Positions 1 to 6,333 of a DNA stretch of 14,350 nucleotides are shown here, piece by piece. The number at the start of each line of letters is the position of its first letter. Position 1 is the first letter of the stretch. The notes beneath the pieces are model-generated. The model saw only the letters and a program-made list of their open reading frames with translations. It was not told where the DNA came from and did no database searches. Source of the stretch: an uncultured Burkholderiaceae bacterium (GTDB taxonomy: Bacteria > Pseudomonadota > Gammaproteobacteria > Burkholderiales > Burkholderiaceae); assembly GCA_937871985.1 (NCBI GenBank), contig CALMPB010000340.1, positions 1 through 14,350 on the forward strand. Reading direction: 5' to 3'. A program made the position numbers and the translations under genes.

Positions 1-118
1 GAAGGTTTTTTATGATTTATCTATGTTGTCGCGGCTTCTCGGAGCCGACGATCTATGGTTCCCTGCATGGGGGGGTGGCAGACTCGTGATCCGGATTGGA
101 GTCGCGAGCCTGTACTAC

Positions 119-1123
119 TCAAAGTCGAAAGAGACGCTCAGCATTGCGGTACCCAATTGCAGCGCGAGCCTCGACGTCCGGAATGCTGTCAACGAACGCC
201 ACCGCCTCTTCCACGGATTCATAGGGATAGTCGGCGGCATACAGAATCCGTTCCGCACCGAGCACTTTCATCGAAAGCTCCAAAGCAGGCATCGATGTGA
301 CCCCGCTCGTGGTAATGAGAAAGTTATCCTTGAAGTATTCGCTAGGTAGCCGCTTCAGTGGCTTGAGCGCTCCCGCTTTGGACATCACCAGGTAGCGGTT
401 GTCGATGCGTTGAAGCCAGAACGGCAGAGCCTCTCCCATGTGGCCAAGCAAAAATTTCAGGTTGGGGAATTTATCGAAAGTGCCCGAGAAAATCAGCCTC
501 ATCGCATGCAGGCCTGTTTCTATCGCGAATCCCCAAATGGCTGAGAACAGGCCATATGCGGCCATTGGTTGAATCATTTGGGGCGAAGGGTCTCGCGGAT
601 GCAGATAAATCGGCTGGTTCAGCGCCTGCGCTGCGGCGAGCAGGGGGGTGAATTGTTCCTCATCGAGATACTGTCCAAATGTATGGGAATTTATGATTAC
701 GCCTCGCATTCCCAATTTGGACGCTCCGCGCTCTATTTCGTCTGCCGCCCGTTCTGGTTCTTGAGGTGCGACGGCTGTCAGTCCGTAGAAGCGGCCAGGA
801 AAGCGCTGTGTGGCTTGTGCCAGGACATCGTTGGAATGGGCGGCAAGTGCTGTGGCTTCTGCCGCATCCAGAACCTGGATGCCGGGGCTGGTCAATGAAA
901 TGATCTGGACGTCCGTGCCGGTGGCATCCATCTGTGCGATGCGTCCTTCACCGATATCCAATAGACGTTGCTGCATGAGTTGGGCGCCTGGGGACGTACC
1001 GAATAGAATGGACTCCGCAAGCAGGCGAAAGCCCAGCTCGGCCGAGCCGCTTTCGAGCTTCCTTTTCATGGCGGCCAATATTTCGGGCGTTATAAATGCT
1101 TCTTCGACTGCAATTCGTTTCAT
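119..1123 (-). CDS. Amidohydrolase-family (ACMSD-type) decarboxylase, aromatic acid type
   Basis: This 334-residue protein resembles the metal-dependent decarboxylases of the amidohydrolase 2 family (gamma-resorcylate, 2,3-dihydroxybenzoate and 5-carboxyvanillate decarboxylases). These remove CO2 from hydroxylated aromatic acids in the cytoplasm. The N-terminus has the VEEAF strand (Glu7/Glu8; the His found two residues on in some members is Ala9). Other likely metal or catalytic residues are His175 (LHPRD), His228 (LLGHMGE) and Asp298 (YAADYPYE). The ATG at 1123 is preferred over one 27 nt upstream, because AGGAA lies 8 nt before it and family members start at this point. It is the last visible gene of the minus-strand operon, 109 nt after the bicupin gene, a longer gap than the others. 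Hydrolysis of a lactone or ester rather than decarboxylation is possible in this superfamily. Family is confident; substrate is unknown. Confidence 0.85.
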   Translation of the reverse strand: MKRIAVEEAFITPEILAAMKRKLESGSAELGFRLLAESILFGTSPGAQLMQQRLLDIGEGRIAQMDATGTDVQIISLTSPGIQVLDAAEATALAAHSNDVLAQATQRFPGRFYGLTAVAPQEPERAADEIERGASKLGMRGVIINSHTFGQYLDEEQFTPLLAAAQALNQPIYLHPRDPSPQMIQPMAAYGLFSAIWGFAIETGLHAMRLIFSGTFDKFPNLKFLLGHMGEALPFWLQRIDNRYLVMSKAGALKPLKRLPSEYFKDNFLITTSGVTSMPALELSMKVLGAERILYAADYPYESVEEAVAFVDSIPDVEARAAIGYRNAERLFRL

Positions 1124-1232
1124 GATTTGAATTCCTGGCAAATTTTCCAATGCTCATTTTGAATGCTCTCGATGAGTTTCAAAACTTGCGGGGCTGGTGT
1201 CGATGGCAATAGGCGTGCGGATTGCAGGGCGG

Positions 1233-2279
1233 TCAGGAAACTGAATGCATCGCGGCCACGTTGTTTTCCTGGTTGGCAAAGCGCGGCATGCTTGGGGCAT
1301 CGCCGCCCCTCAGTACGAAGACCGAGCACCCGTCGGAAGATAGCGCACGGAAGCTGCGGGCCATGCCTTTTGGGGTGGTGAACGTATCGCCAGCGGCCAT
1401 CACGACCGCGCCATGAGGTGTCTCGATACTCATTGTGCCTTCTTGCACGAATAGCACTTCTTCTTCATCGCGTATATGGGAAGGCACCGTGGCGCCGCTT
1501 TTCAATCGCAGTAGACGCAATACGAAACCGTGAGGCCACCATCCGATGATCGGGCCGGCCTGGAAGCCGTCTTCAGTATCGGCAGGGCCGATGATCGGGC
1601 ATTCTTCGACGCCGGGGCCAGCCAGAGGTGAGTCGGGATTGCCTTGCATATCGATATACTTGACCGCGACTTGAGCAATTTTTTCAAGCGGAGGCGTGCG
1701 ATGGCGCGCCACTTCCTCAGGCGATGGGCCGAAATCCTGCTCGGCGTCTTCGGGAACAGTCTCGCCCAGCGTGGTGTCCACCAGGCGGCCACCCTTGAGC
1801 AGCACCAGGCCGTACTGTTTGGCCAGATCGAATACTTTGGGCGCCCAAAGCACCTGGCCTGGATCGTCCTGGCCCAGCGGCACCCATAGGAAGCCTTCAC
1901 CCTCGTCGAGCTTGGCAAAGCCGCGGAACATATGAATCGGCACTGAGACGACGTCGCCGGGGCCGATGTCGTATTGGCCTTCTGAACCGGCTTCCGGGCC
2001 GAACAGCAGACGCCAGTGTCCCGAATGGACGACGAAGACTTCGGCTGTCTCGTGGCTGTGCTGCGAGTTCAGGCAGCCGCCCGGCTGGCGCGCCGCACTG
2101 ACGTTGAAACCGTGCTTTTCCTTGATGTGGACGTGCTGGCCTGGATTTTCGGACACTCCGGGACCGATGATCGTGAAGTTCTCTTTCCGATCCGAGCCAG
2201 GTGTGCGTGTATCCACGAAAGCATTGCGGCAGGGTATGAGATCCGCGTAGCGGACGAGGCGTTGTTCAATATGAGTCAT
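1233..2279 (-). CDS. Two-domain cupin protein (bicupin), possible ring-cleavage dioxygenase
   Basis: The 348-residue protein has two cupin barrels, the architecture of gentisate 1,2-dioxygenase and 1-hydroxy-2-naphthoate dioxygenase. The N-terminal barrel keeps a full metal site: His74 and His76 in HSHETAE, Glu80, and His116 in GDVVSVPIHMF. The C-terminal barrel (about 250-325) keeps His268 and a Glu cluster (271-274), but the motif-2 segment GDTFTTPKGMARSF has no His, so it is probably structural. AAGGAG stands 6 nt before the ATG, supporting this start. It follows the aldolase gene by 26 nt. Oxidative cleavage of a hydroxylated ring or enol is a reasonable guess from the fold and the neighbouring decarboxylase, hydrolase and aldolase. 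However, many bicupins of this size have no assigned activity and some are isomerases or binding proteins. Confidence 0.8.
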   Translation of the reverse strand: MTHIEQRLVRYADLIPCRNAFVDTRTPGSDRKENFTIIGPGVSENPGQHVHIKEKHGFNVSAARQPGGCLNSQHSHETAEVFVVHSGHWRLLFGPEAGSEGQYDIGPGDVVSVPIHMFRGFAKLDEGEGFLWVPLGQDDPGQVLWAPKVFDLAKQYGLVLLKGGRLVDTTLGETVPEDAEQDFGPSPEEVARHRTPPLEKIAQVAVKYIDMQGNPDSPLAGPGVEECPIIGPADTEDGFQAGPIIGWWPHGFVLRLLRLKSGATVPSHIRDEEEVLFVQEGTMSIETPHGAVVMAAGDTFTTPKGMARSFRALSSDGCSVFVLRGGDAPSMPRFANQENNVAAMHSVS

Positions 2280-2305
2280 GATTGTCTCCTTGGTGTGCGT
2301 TGTAG

Positions 2306-3076
2306 TCAGGACGAACGCGCCTGGGCAATGACGGCTTGGGCTGCGCTGAGCAGCAGGCTTAGATCCGGCGCAGCTGTTACGAAGTCGAAGCCTTCGGCGA
2401 TTTTGCTGCGCGCAAAATTTCCACTGCCGCAGAAAATGCCGGCGCGCTTGCCGGCGGCATGGGCACGCTGGCGCACGTGGGCGATGGCGGCCACGACTTC
2501 GGGCTCGTTGCTGTCGACCGATGGTGCATGCCCCAGATCCAGCGCGAGGTCGGTTGGGCCGATGAAAACGCCATCAAGCCCGTCTACCGCCAGGATTGCG
2601 TCGAGATTGCCCAGTGCCTCACGGGTTTCGATCATGGCCAGGGCGACGATGGATTCGCTGGCTTGCTGTAGATAGCTTGAGCCATAGCGTAATGCCGGAC
2701 GGCGCGGGCCATATGAGCGAACGCCGCGAGGTGGATAGTGCAGCGCGGCAGCAAAGCGTTCGGCGTCTTCCGCCGTGTTGATCATCGGTGCGATGAGGCC
2801 GCGTGCGCCGGCATCAAGCAGTTTCATTGCATCCGCCTGGTCATTGACCTGCATGCGTACGATGGGCTCCGCGCCTCCGAGCTCAATAGCGACCATCATT
2901 GGCGCCAATTGCGCAAAGTCGATCAAACTGTGTTGAACGTCAATGACGACAGCATCGTAGTCGAGGCGCGCCAAAGCCTCCGCGTGCAAGGCGCCAGGCA
3001 GTTGCAGCCAGCCGCTTAGCGCAGCCTGTCCTTGTTCCCAGCATTGACGGACCTGGTTCCTGGTCTGTTCACTCAT
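2306..3076 (-). CDS. HpcH/HpaI-family class II aldolase
   Basis: This 256-residue protein belongs to the HpcH/HpaI aldolases. These are metal-dependent enzymes that split 4-hydroxy-2-oxo acids, such as 4-hydroxy-2-oxoheptanedioate, into pyruvate and an aldehyde. Visible family residues are the active-site pair Asp46/His49 (IDVQHS), Arg73 (PIVRM), metal ligands Glu150 (MIET) and Asp176 (IGPTDLALDLG), and the loop YPPRGVRSYGPRR (114-126). An ATG at 3088 is in frame, but its Shine-Dalgarno-like AAGGA abuts it. The ATG at 3076 has the same element 12 nt upstream and gives a more usual N-terminus. It lies 25 nt after the hydrolase gene. As the carbon-carbon cleavage step it probably closes the operon's pathway and releases pyruvate. 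The aldehyde product, possibly a semialdehyde usable by MmsA encoded at 6334-7854, is inference. 2-Dehydro-3-deoxyglucarate aldolase is an alternative specificity. Confidence 0.88.
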   Translation of the reverse strand: MSEQTRNQVRQCWEQGQAALSGWLQLPGALHAEALARLDYDAVVIDVQHSLIDFAQLAPMMVAIELGGAEPIVRMQVNDQADAMKLLDAGARGLIAPMINTAEDAERFAAALHYPPRGVRSYGPRRPALRYGSSYLQQASESIVALAMIETREALGNLDAILAVDGLDGVFIGPTDLALDLGHAPSVDSNEPEVVAAIAHVRQRAHAAGKRAGIFCGSGNFARSKIAEGFDFVTAAPDLSLLLSAAQAVIAQARSS

Positions 3077-3101
3077 TCTTGATACCATTCCTTCTTGATT
3101 T

Positions 3102-3821
3102 TCATGGGTTGGTCGCGCTGTTCATCAGTAGGTTGCTCAGCGCCTCATTGACCAAGCGGGGGGCTTCCATGGGAGTCATGTGCCCAACTCCCTCCAGCTC
3201 TACATACTTGGCTCCCGGAATATTGGTTGCGATTTCCTGGTTGACCTCCGGCGGGGTTGCCCGGTCTTCCGCGCCGCAAAGAACGAGGGTGGGGCAGCGT
3301 ATGCTTGCGAGCATTGGCCGCGCGTCCGGCCGGTACAGCATCGCACGCTGTTGTGCCATATAGAGGGATGGCCCGAGCTTGTACATGGTTTGTTTGACGT
3401 GGTTGGCCACGTGAACTGGTGTTCTCGACCCTTTTGTCAGGTCGACAAAGGCATCCAGAACCGTGGAGGGCTTTGTTGCGAATGACTCGATATTTGCCAG
3501 GCGACGGGAGCGGTTGTCGGGATGATCGGGGCGTGCGGTGGTATCCAGAAGGGCTAAATGAGATATTCTTTCCGGGGCTTGCCGATAAGCCTCGAAAGCG
3601 ATGAATCCCCCAAGAGAGAAGCCTGCCAGGGCAAAGCGCTTTGCACACGCATGGTGCAGTACATGTTCAGCCATTTCTTCGATGGTTTCAGCATTGGCCG
3701 TCTCGATGATCTGGACATGTGCAATGCCAGACAATGCTTTCGCTTGTGCTTCCCACATTGTCTCGTCGCAAAGGGATCCTGGTAAAAGCACAAGCGGAAT
3801 CTTTTCCTGCATGCTGTGCAT
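3102..3821 (-). CDS. Alpha/beta-fold hydrolase
   Basis: This cytoplasmic alpha/beta hydrolase is 239 residues from the chosen start. The nucleophile elbow is GFSLG with Ser69, the acid is Asp186 (CGAEDRATPP) and the base is His214 (GVGHMTPME), a complete triad in normal order. The oxyanion loop LLPGSLCDETMW (12-23) is typical of the family. The reading frame extends back to 3854 inside the preceding dehydrogenase gene. I chose the ATG at 3821 because it follows that gene's stop by 4 nt. The ATG at 3812 is equally possible and has AAGG 11 nt upstream. The pathway context suggests a lactone, enol-lactone or meta-cleavage-product hydrolase, but the fold also covers simple esterases, so the reaction is not assigned. 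Confidence 0.85.
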   Translation of the reverse strand: MHSMQEKIPLVLLPGSLCDETMWEAQAKALSGIAHVQIIETANAETIEEMAEHVLHHACAKRFALAGFSLGGFIAFEAYRQAPERISHLALLDTTARPDHPDNRSRRLANIESFATKPSTVLDAFVDLTKGSRTPVHVANHVKQTMYKLGPSLYMAQQRAMLYRPDARPMLASIRCPTLVLCGAEDRATPPEVNQEIATNIPGAKYVELEGVGHMTPMEAPRLVNEALSNLLMNSATNP

Positions 3822-3825
3822 CGCC

Positions 3826-4623
3826 TTAGCCCGCCGTGTATCCGCCATCAGCATAAAGCACGTGTCCCGTATAGAAATCGGATGCTTGAGAGCATAAGAA
3901 CATCAACGGGCCGGCCAGGTCGTCGGGCTCGCCCAAGCGGCCAAGCGGGAGACGCGGCATGAGATTGGCCCGAGTCGCCTTGGCCCGTTCGGTTTCCTCG
4001 AACATCCAGGCTGTCAGATCGGAACGGAAGACTGTTGGTGCAATTGCGTTTACGGTTACCCTGTGCTTGCCCAGTTCGCATCCCAGTGCGCGGACAATGC
4101 CGTCCACGGCGGATTTGGAAGCGCAGTAAGCGGTATAGCCGGCAGGGTGGCCCAAAATACCTCTCGCCGACGACATCAATACAATTTTTCCACCCTCGCC
4201 TTGCTCGATCAGGCGGGCCGACATGGCGCGCGCCATGAGCCACGAGCCGGTCACGTTCGCATGCATGACGTTTTCGAATCGCTCGGGCGACATTTCGGTA
4301 ACGAGCGCTACATCATTCATTCCCGAAGCGACTACCAGAATGTCGACTCTGCCGAATCGGGAAACTGCGGCGCCCACAATGGCTTCAGCATCATTTTGCG
4401 AGTCCGGGCGCCGAGCTACCGTTTCCACTTCGGCGCCGAGTTCCCTGCAGTCTTGGTCCACGGCCGACAAGGCTTGCTGATTGCCGCCAGCCAATAGTAT
4501 TTTGGCGCCGGCGCCAGCCAGCGCCTTTGCGGCTAGACTGCCAAACGCGCCGGAGGCGCCGGTGATGATCGCGATTTTGCCGCTGACGCTGAATAGCGAC
4601 AACGCGTTGGTGGCTGCGCTCAT
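3826..4623 (-). CDS. Short-chain dehydrogenase/reductase (SDR)
   Basis: The 265-residue protein is a classical SDR that oxidises an alcohol or reduces a ketone with NAD(P). It shows the cofactor motif TGASGAFG (21-28), Asn123, Ser152 (LMSSARG) and the Tyr166/Lys170 pair (YCASK). The usual NNAG is altered to VASGMN (98-103), a tolerated variation. The C-terminus ends with the common ADGGYTAG motif. Its ATG overlaps the stop of the upstream cupin gene in an ATGA junction, so the two are probably translationally coupled. The next gene starts 4 nt after its stop. It probably sets the oxidation level of a hydroxy or keto intermediate before hydrolysis and aldol cleavage; the substrate is not predictable. 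No unusual catalytic loss is seen. Confidence 0.9.
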   Translation of the reverse strand: MSAATNALSLFSVSGKIAIITGASGAFGSLAAKALAGAGAKILLAGGNQQALSAVDQDCRELGAEVETVARRPDSQNDAEAIVGAAVSRFGRVDILVVASGMNDVALVTEMSPERFENVMHANVTGSWLMARAMSARLIEQGEGGKIVLMSSARGILGHPAGYTAYCASKSAVDGIVRALGCELGKHRVTVNAIAPTVFRSDLTAWMFEETERAKATRANLMPRLPLGRLGEPDDLAGPLMFLCSQASDFYTGHVLYADGGYTAG

Positions 4624-4976
4624 GGTGCCTCCTTGGCGGGTGTCGGCATGACCACCAGCATGGTCGCCACGGTTTTGCCTTCGTTGCGGATCTCACGTTC
4701 GACATGCGCGGGAATCGTGACGGAGTCCATGGCGCGCAGGGTGATTTCTTGACCTTGTGCGCGCAGCACCATTTCTCCAGAGAGCATGATGTAGATTTTC
4801 TCCAACCCGCCAGCGTCGGGGCCGGCGCCGCCTTCCGGCAAGAAATGGGAGAGCCCGACCCACACTTTCTCGGCCCCTCCTGCATCAAGCCCCTGAAGTC
4901 GAAGCGCCCTCACGTCGAAGTGATTCGGGGCGTCGTATCGTGGGGCTTCTGAAAGCTTTTTAATGTTCAGCTTCAT
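4620..4976 (-). CDS. Small single-domain cupin protein
   Basis: This 118-residue protein forms one cupin barrel and is the first gene of the operon. The barrel core runs from VWVGLSHFLPEGG (38-50) through GGLEKIYIMLSGEMVL (56-71) to TIPAHVEREIRN (87-98). The first cupin motif lacks the usual His-X-His (the equivalent stretch is GPDAGGLEK), leaving Glu59 and His91 as the only clear ligand candidates. Metal binding is therefore uncertain. The ATG at 4976 is preferred to the one at 4985: AGAGG sits 9 nt before the former but directly abuts the latter. Possible roles are a small isomerase or decarboxylase, an accessory to the bicupin, or a ligand sensor; nothing seen chooses among them. Its end overlaps the dehydrogenase gene by 4 nt. 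Confidence 0.8.
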   Translation of the reverse strand: MKLNIKKLSEAPRYDAPNHFDVRALRLQGLDAGGAEKVWVGLSHFLPEGGAGPDAGGLEKIYIMLSGEMVLRAQGQEITLRAMDSVTIPAHVEREIRNEGKTVATMLVVMPTPAKEAP

Positions 4977-5010
4977 TTGATCCATCCTCTTGAGTTTGGG
5001 TTGTCTACCA

Positions 5011-5040
5011 GCACAAGGAGGCGGAAGGCACAGGGTGTGC
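5011..5040 (-). other. Small hairpin in the operon leader
   Basis: On the minus-strand RNA, GCACA and TGTGC pair around a 3-nt loop (plus-strand 5028-5040). A second upstream-facing GCACA at 5011-5015 could compete for the same TGTGC at 5036-5040. The element lies in the predicted leader, between the -10 box and the first cupin start. An orphan Shine-Dalgarno-like AAGGAGA (plus-strand 5051-5057) precedes it with no start codon close behind. No T-run follows, so it is not an intrinsic terminator. Functional significance is doubtful. Confidence 0.3.
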
Positions 5041-5080
5041 TCCGTGAGTGTCTCCTTGATTTTCTTTTTAATGATTCGTG

Positions 5081-5121
5081 TGTATCAATTATAGGTACAT
5101 GATATACCATTAATTGGTACA
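5081..5121. promoter_or_regulatory. Tandem palindromic operator, candidate IclR-regulator site
   Basis: Two 19-bp palindromes sit end to end: TGTATC-N7-GGTACA at 5081-5099 and TATACC-N7-GGTACA at 5103-5121. Their centres are 22 bp apart, about two helical turns. They match each other at 14 of 19 positions, and the whole 41-bp block is itself symmetric about 5101, with 16 of 20 pairs complementary. This arrangement suits a dimer of dimers, the binding state of many IclR-family proteins, and such a regulator is encoded immediately upstream. The predicted -10 box lies inside the first palindrome, so binding should block polymerase. Binding by this IclR protein is inferred from position only. Confidence 0.7.
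5088..5093 (-). promoter_or_regulatory. Predicted -10 box of the catabolic operon
   Basis: On the minus strand this reads TATAAT, a perfect sigma-70 -10 hexamer, about 110 nt before the first cupin start codon. No good -35 hexamer is found 16-18 bp upstream, where the sequence is AT-rich and part of the second palindrome. A weak -35 under an operator fits a regulated promoter. The start site is inferred to fall near 5080. Confidence 0.55.
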
Positions 5122-5326
5122 ATCAAGAGTGTTGTGCGATCTTTTCGCGGTCTATGCGGCGATAATTAATATGCGTGGCAAAGAATCGCCATGCTTGAAG
5201 GCGGATGAGCCTGCTGGCGACCGACGTGTGAGATCCGGCTCGTTTCAGGAACGGGCTTCGGAGGAGCAGAGAGGAGCTTATCGACGGGCCAGTGGGCGCC
5301 GCGCGCGGAAGGCGCAGGACGGTTCA

Positions 5327-5346
5327 AACGTCCCTCCAGGGACGTT
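5327..5346. repeat. Perfect 20-bp inverted repeat downstream of the IclR gene
   Basis: AACGTCCCT and AGGGACGTT flank a 2-bp centre, giving a strong hairpin on either strand, 43 nt after the IclR stop codon. A T-rich tract does not follow on the minus strand, so it is an atypical terminator at best. It could instead be an RNA 3' end stabiliser or a protein site. The rest of the gap between the IclR gene and the operator (5122-5326) is GC-rich and holds nothing I can identify. Confidence 0.45.
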
Positions 5347-5388
5347 GTTGCAATAGGCCGGCGGCTGGTTTTGAGTGCGGTGCGGGAG

Positions 5389-6141
5389 TTATCGGCTTGT
5401 GGCTAAATCGGCTTTGATGTCAAGAAGCCGGCGAGTCACCAGCGCGCGCTTTTCTTCAAACCTTTGCACGGGAAGCGGCACCGACAGGCCAAACCATTCG
5501 CCGGGCCGGTCTTGAAAACTGATGCCTATGGCGCAGATGCCGAGCGTGTATTCCTCACGGTCTATACCTACGCCATCTGCGCGAATGCTCGCGAATTCAT
5601 CGGCCAACGCGTTGAGTGTTACTTTCGTGTTGGGAGTGTGCCTTGGGTAAGTCGTGCCAATCAGACGTTCCGCCATATCTAATGACTGTTCCGCCAAATA
5701 GGCCTTGCCGGCCGAGGTGCAATACAAGGGGAACGAGTCTCCAATGTGAGAAACGGCAAGGAGGCGTTCGCTCCCCACGACCTGGTCGACGAAAAAGAGT
5801 TCGTCGCGACGAACCATGGAAAGATCCGTTGTTTCGCCGGTTTCGGCAGATAGCTCCACCATGATTGGCCGCAAACGATCAAGCACTTTCGGTCGAGCAA
5901 TTTGCGCCAGTCGCAGGAACTCCGACCCTAACTTGATTTGGCCAGCCCCCGTTCCTACATCGACCAGACCTTCGGCCTCCAGCCCTGATACAAGGCGTTG
6001 CACGGTCGAGCGGGGCAGGCCGATTTGTTTTGCGATCTGTCCCAGACTGAGTCCTCCTGGCTCGGCGCCAAGGGTGCGTAACACCATGCCTGCCCTGGCC
6101 AGCACCCCGACGGAGTTACGGTCGTCCGTTTCAGTTGACAT
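5389..6141 (-). CDS. IclR-family transcriptional regulator
   Basis: This 250-residue protein has the IclR layout: an N-terminal winged helix-turn-helix (about 12-65, with LSLGQIAKQIGLPRSTVQRLVSGLEAEGLV as the recognition region) and a C-terminal effector domain (about 75-245, including VGSERLLAVSHIGDSFPLYCTSAGKAYLA and GVGIDREEYTLGICAIG). Such proteins control aromatic and carbon catabolic operons by binding a pathway metabolite. The frame opens back to a GTG at 6192, but the ATG at 6141 gives the usual family length and start; no clear Shine-Dalgarno precedes either. It is transcribed in the same direction as the six-gene operon, and a tandem palindromic operator lies between them, making that operon its likely target. 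The ligand is unknown. Confidence 0.93.
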   Translation of the reverse strand: MSTETDDRNSVGVLARAGMVLRTLGAEPGGLSLGQIAKQIGLPRSTVQRLVSGLEAEGLVDVGTGAGQIKLGSEFLRLAQIARPKVLDRLRPIMVELSAETGETTDLSMVRRDELFFVDQVVGSERLLAVSHIGDSFPLYCTSAGKAYLAEQSLDMAERLIGTTYPRHTPNTKVTLNALADEFASIRADGVGIDREEYTLGICAIGISFQDRPGEWFGLSVPLPVQRFEEKRALVTRRLLDIKADLATSR

Positions 6142-6274
6142 CAGTTGATTTGCCAAATAGTCATAATTGTTCAGGTGCCAATCATAACGCACTGTACGCC
6201 GGAGCGTTGGCTACTGCGTGCAGAAGGAGCCTTTCTGGGTTGGCCCTGGAGACGGCAATCCATTATTCGGATCG

Positions 6275-6303
6275 AAAATAAAAAGGGGATCTCGAGGATC
6301 CCC
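6275..6303 (-). terminator. Rho-independent terminator of mmsA
   Basis: On the minus strand, GGGGATC and GATCCCC form a perfect 7-bp stem around a 5-nt loop, followed directly by TTTTTATTTT. It starts 30 nt after the mmsA stop codon and should end that transcript before the IclR gene, which then needs its own promoter in about 6142-6274. No convincing -35/-10 pair was found for it. Confidence 0.93.
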
Positions 6304-6333
6304 AAACCCTATACGCTCTTTGTCAAGAAGCTC

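Noticed and set aside
1..118. Possible gene end or terminator before the decarboxylase stop, including a 5-bp CGGCT/AGCCG stem
   Set aside because: The stem is short and not followed by T residues on either strand. The plus-strand frames here are low-complexity shadows continuing into the antisense of the decarboxylase gene.
5114..5356. Plus-strand 80-residue open frame in the IclR-operon gap
   Set aside because: It begins with TTG inside the operator, has no ribosome-binding site, and its Arg/Gly-rich translation resembles random GC-rich sequence.
6142..6192. N-terminal extension of the IclR protein from a GTG at 6192
   Set aside because: The extra 17 residues (rich in Asn, Tyr and Leu) do not resemble an IclR N-terminus, and no Shine-Dalgarno precedes the GTG. 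The ATG at 6141 gives the usual family length.
6145..6192. ATTG-N9-CAAT near the IclR start as a second copy of the operator
   Set aside because: Only four arm pairs match and the GGTACA half-sites are absent, so it cannot be tied to the 5081-5121 operator.
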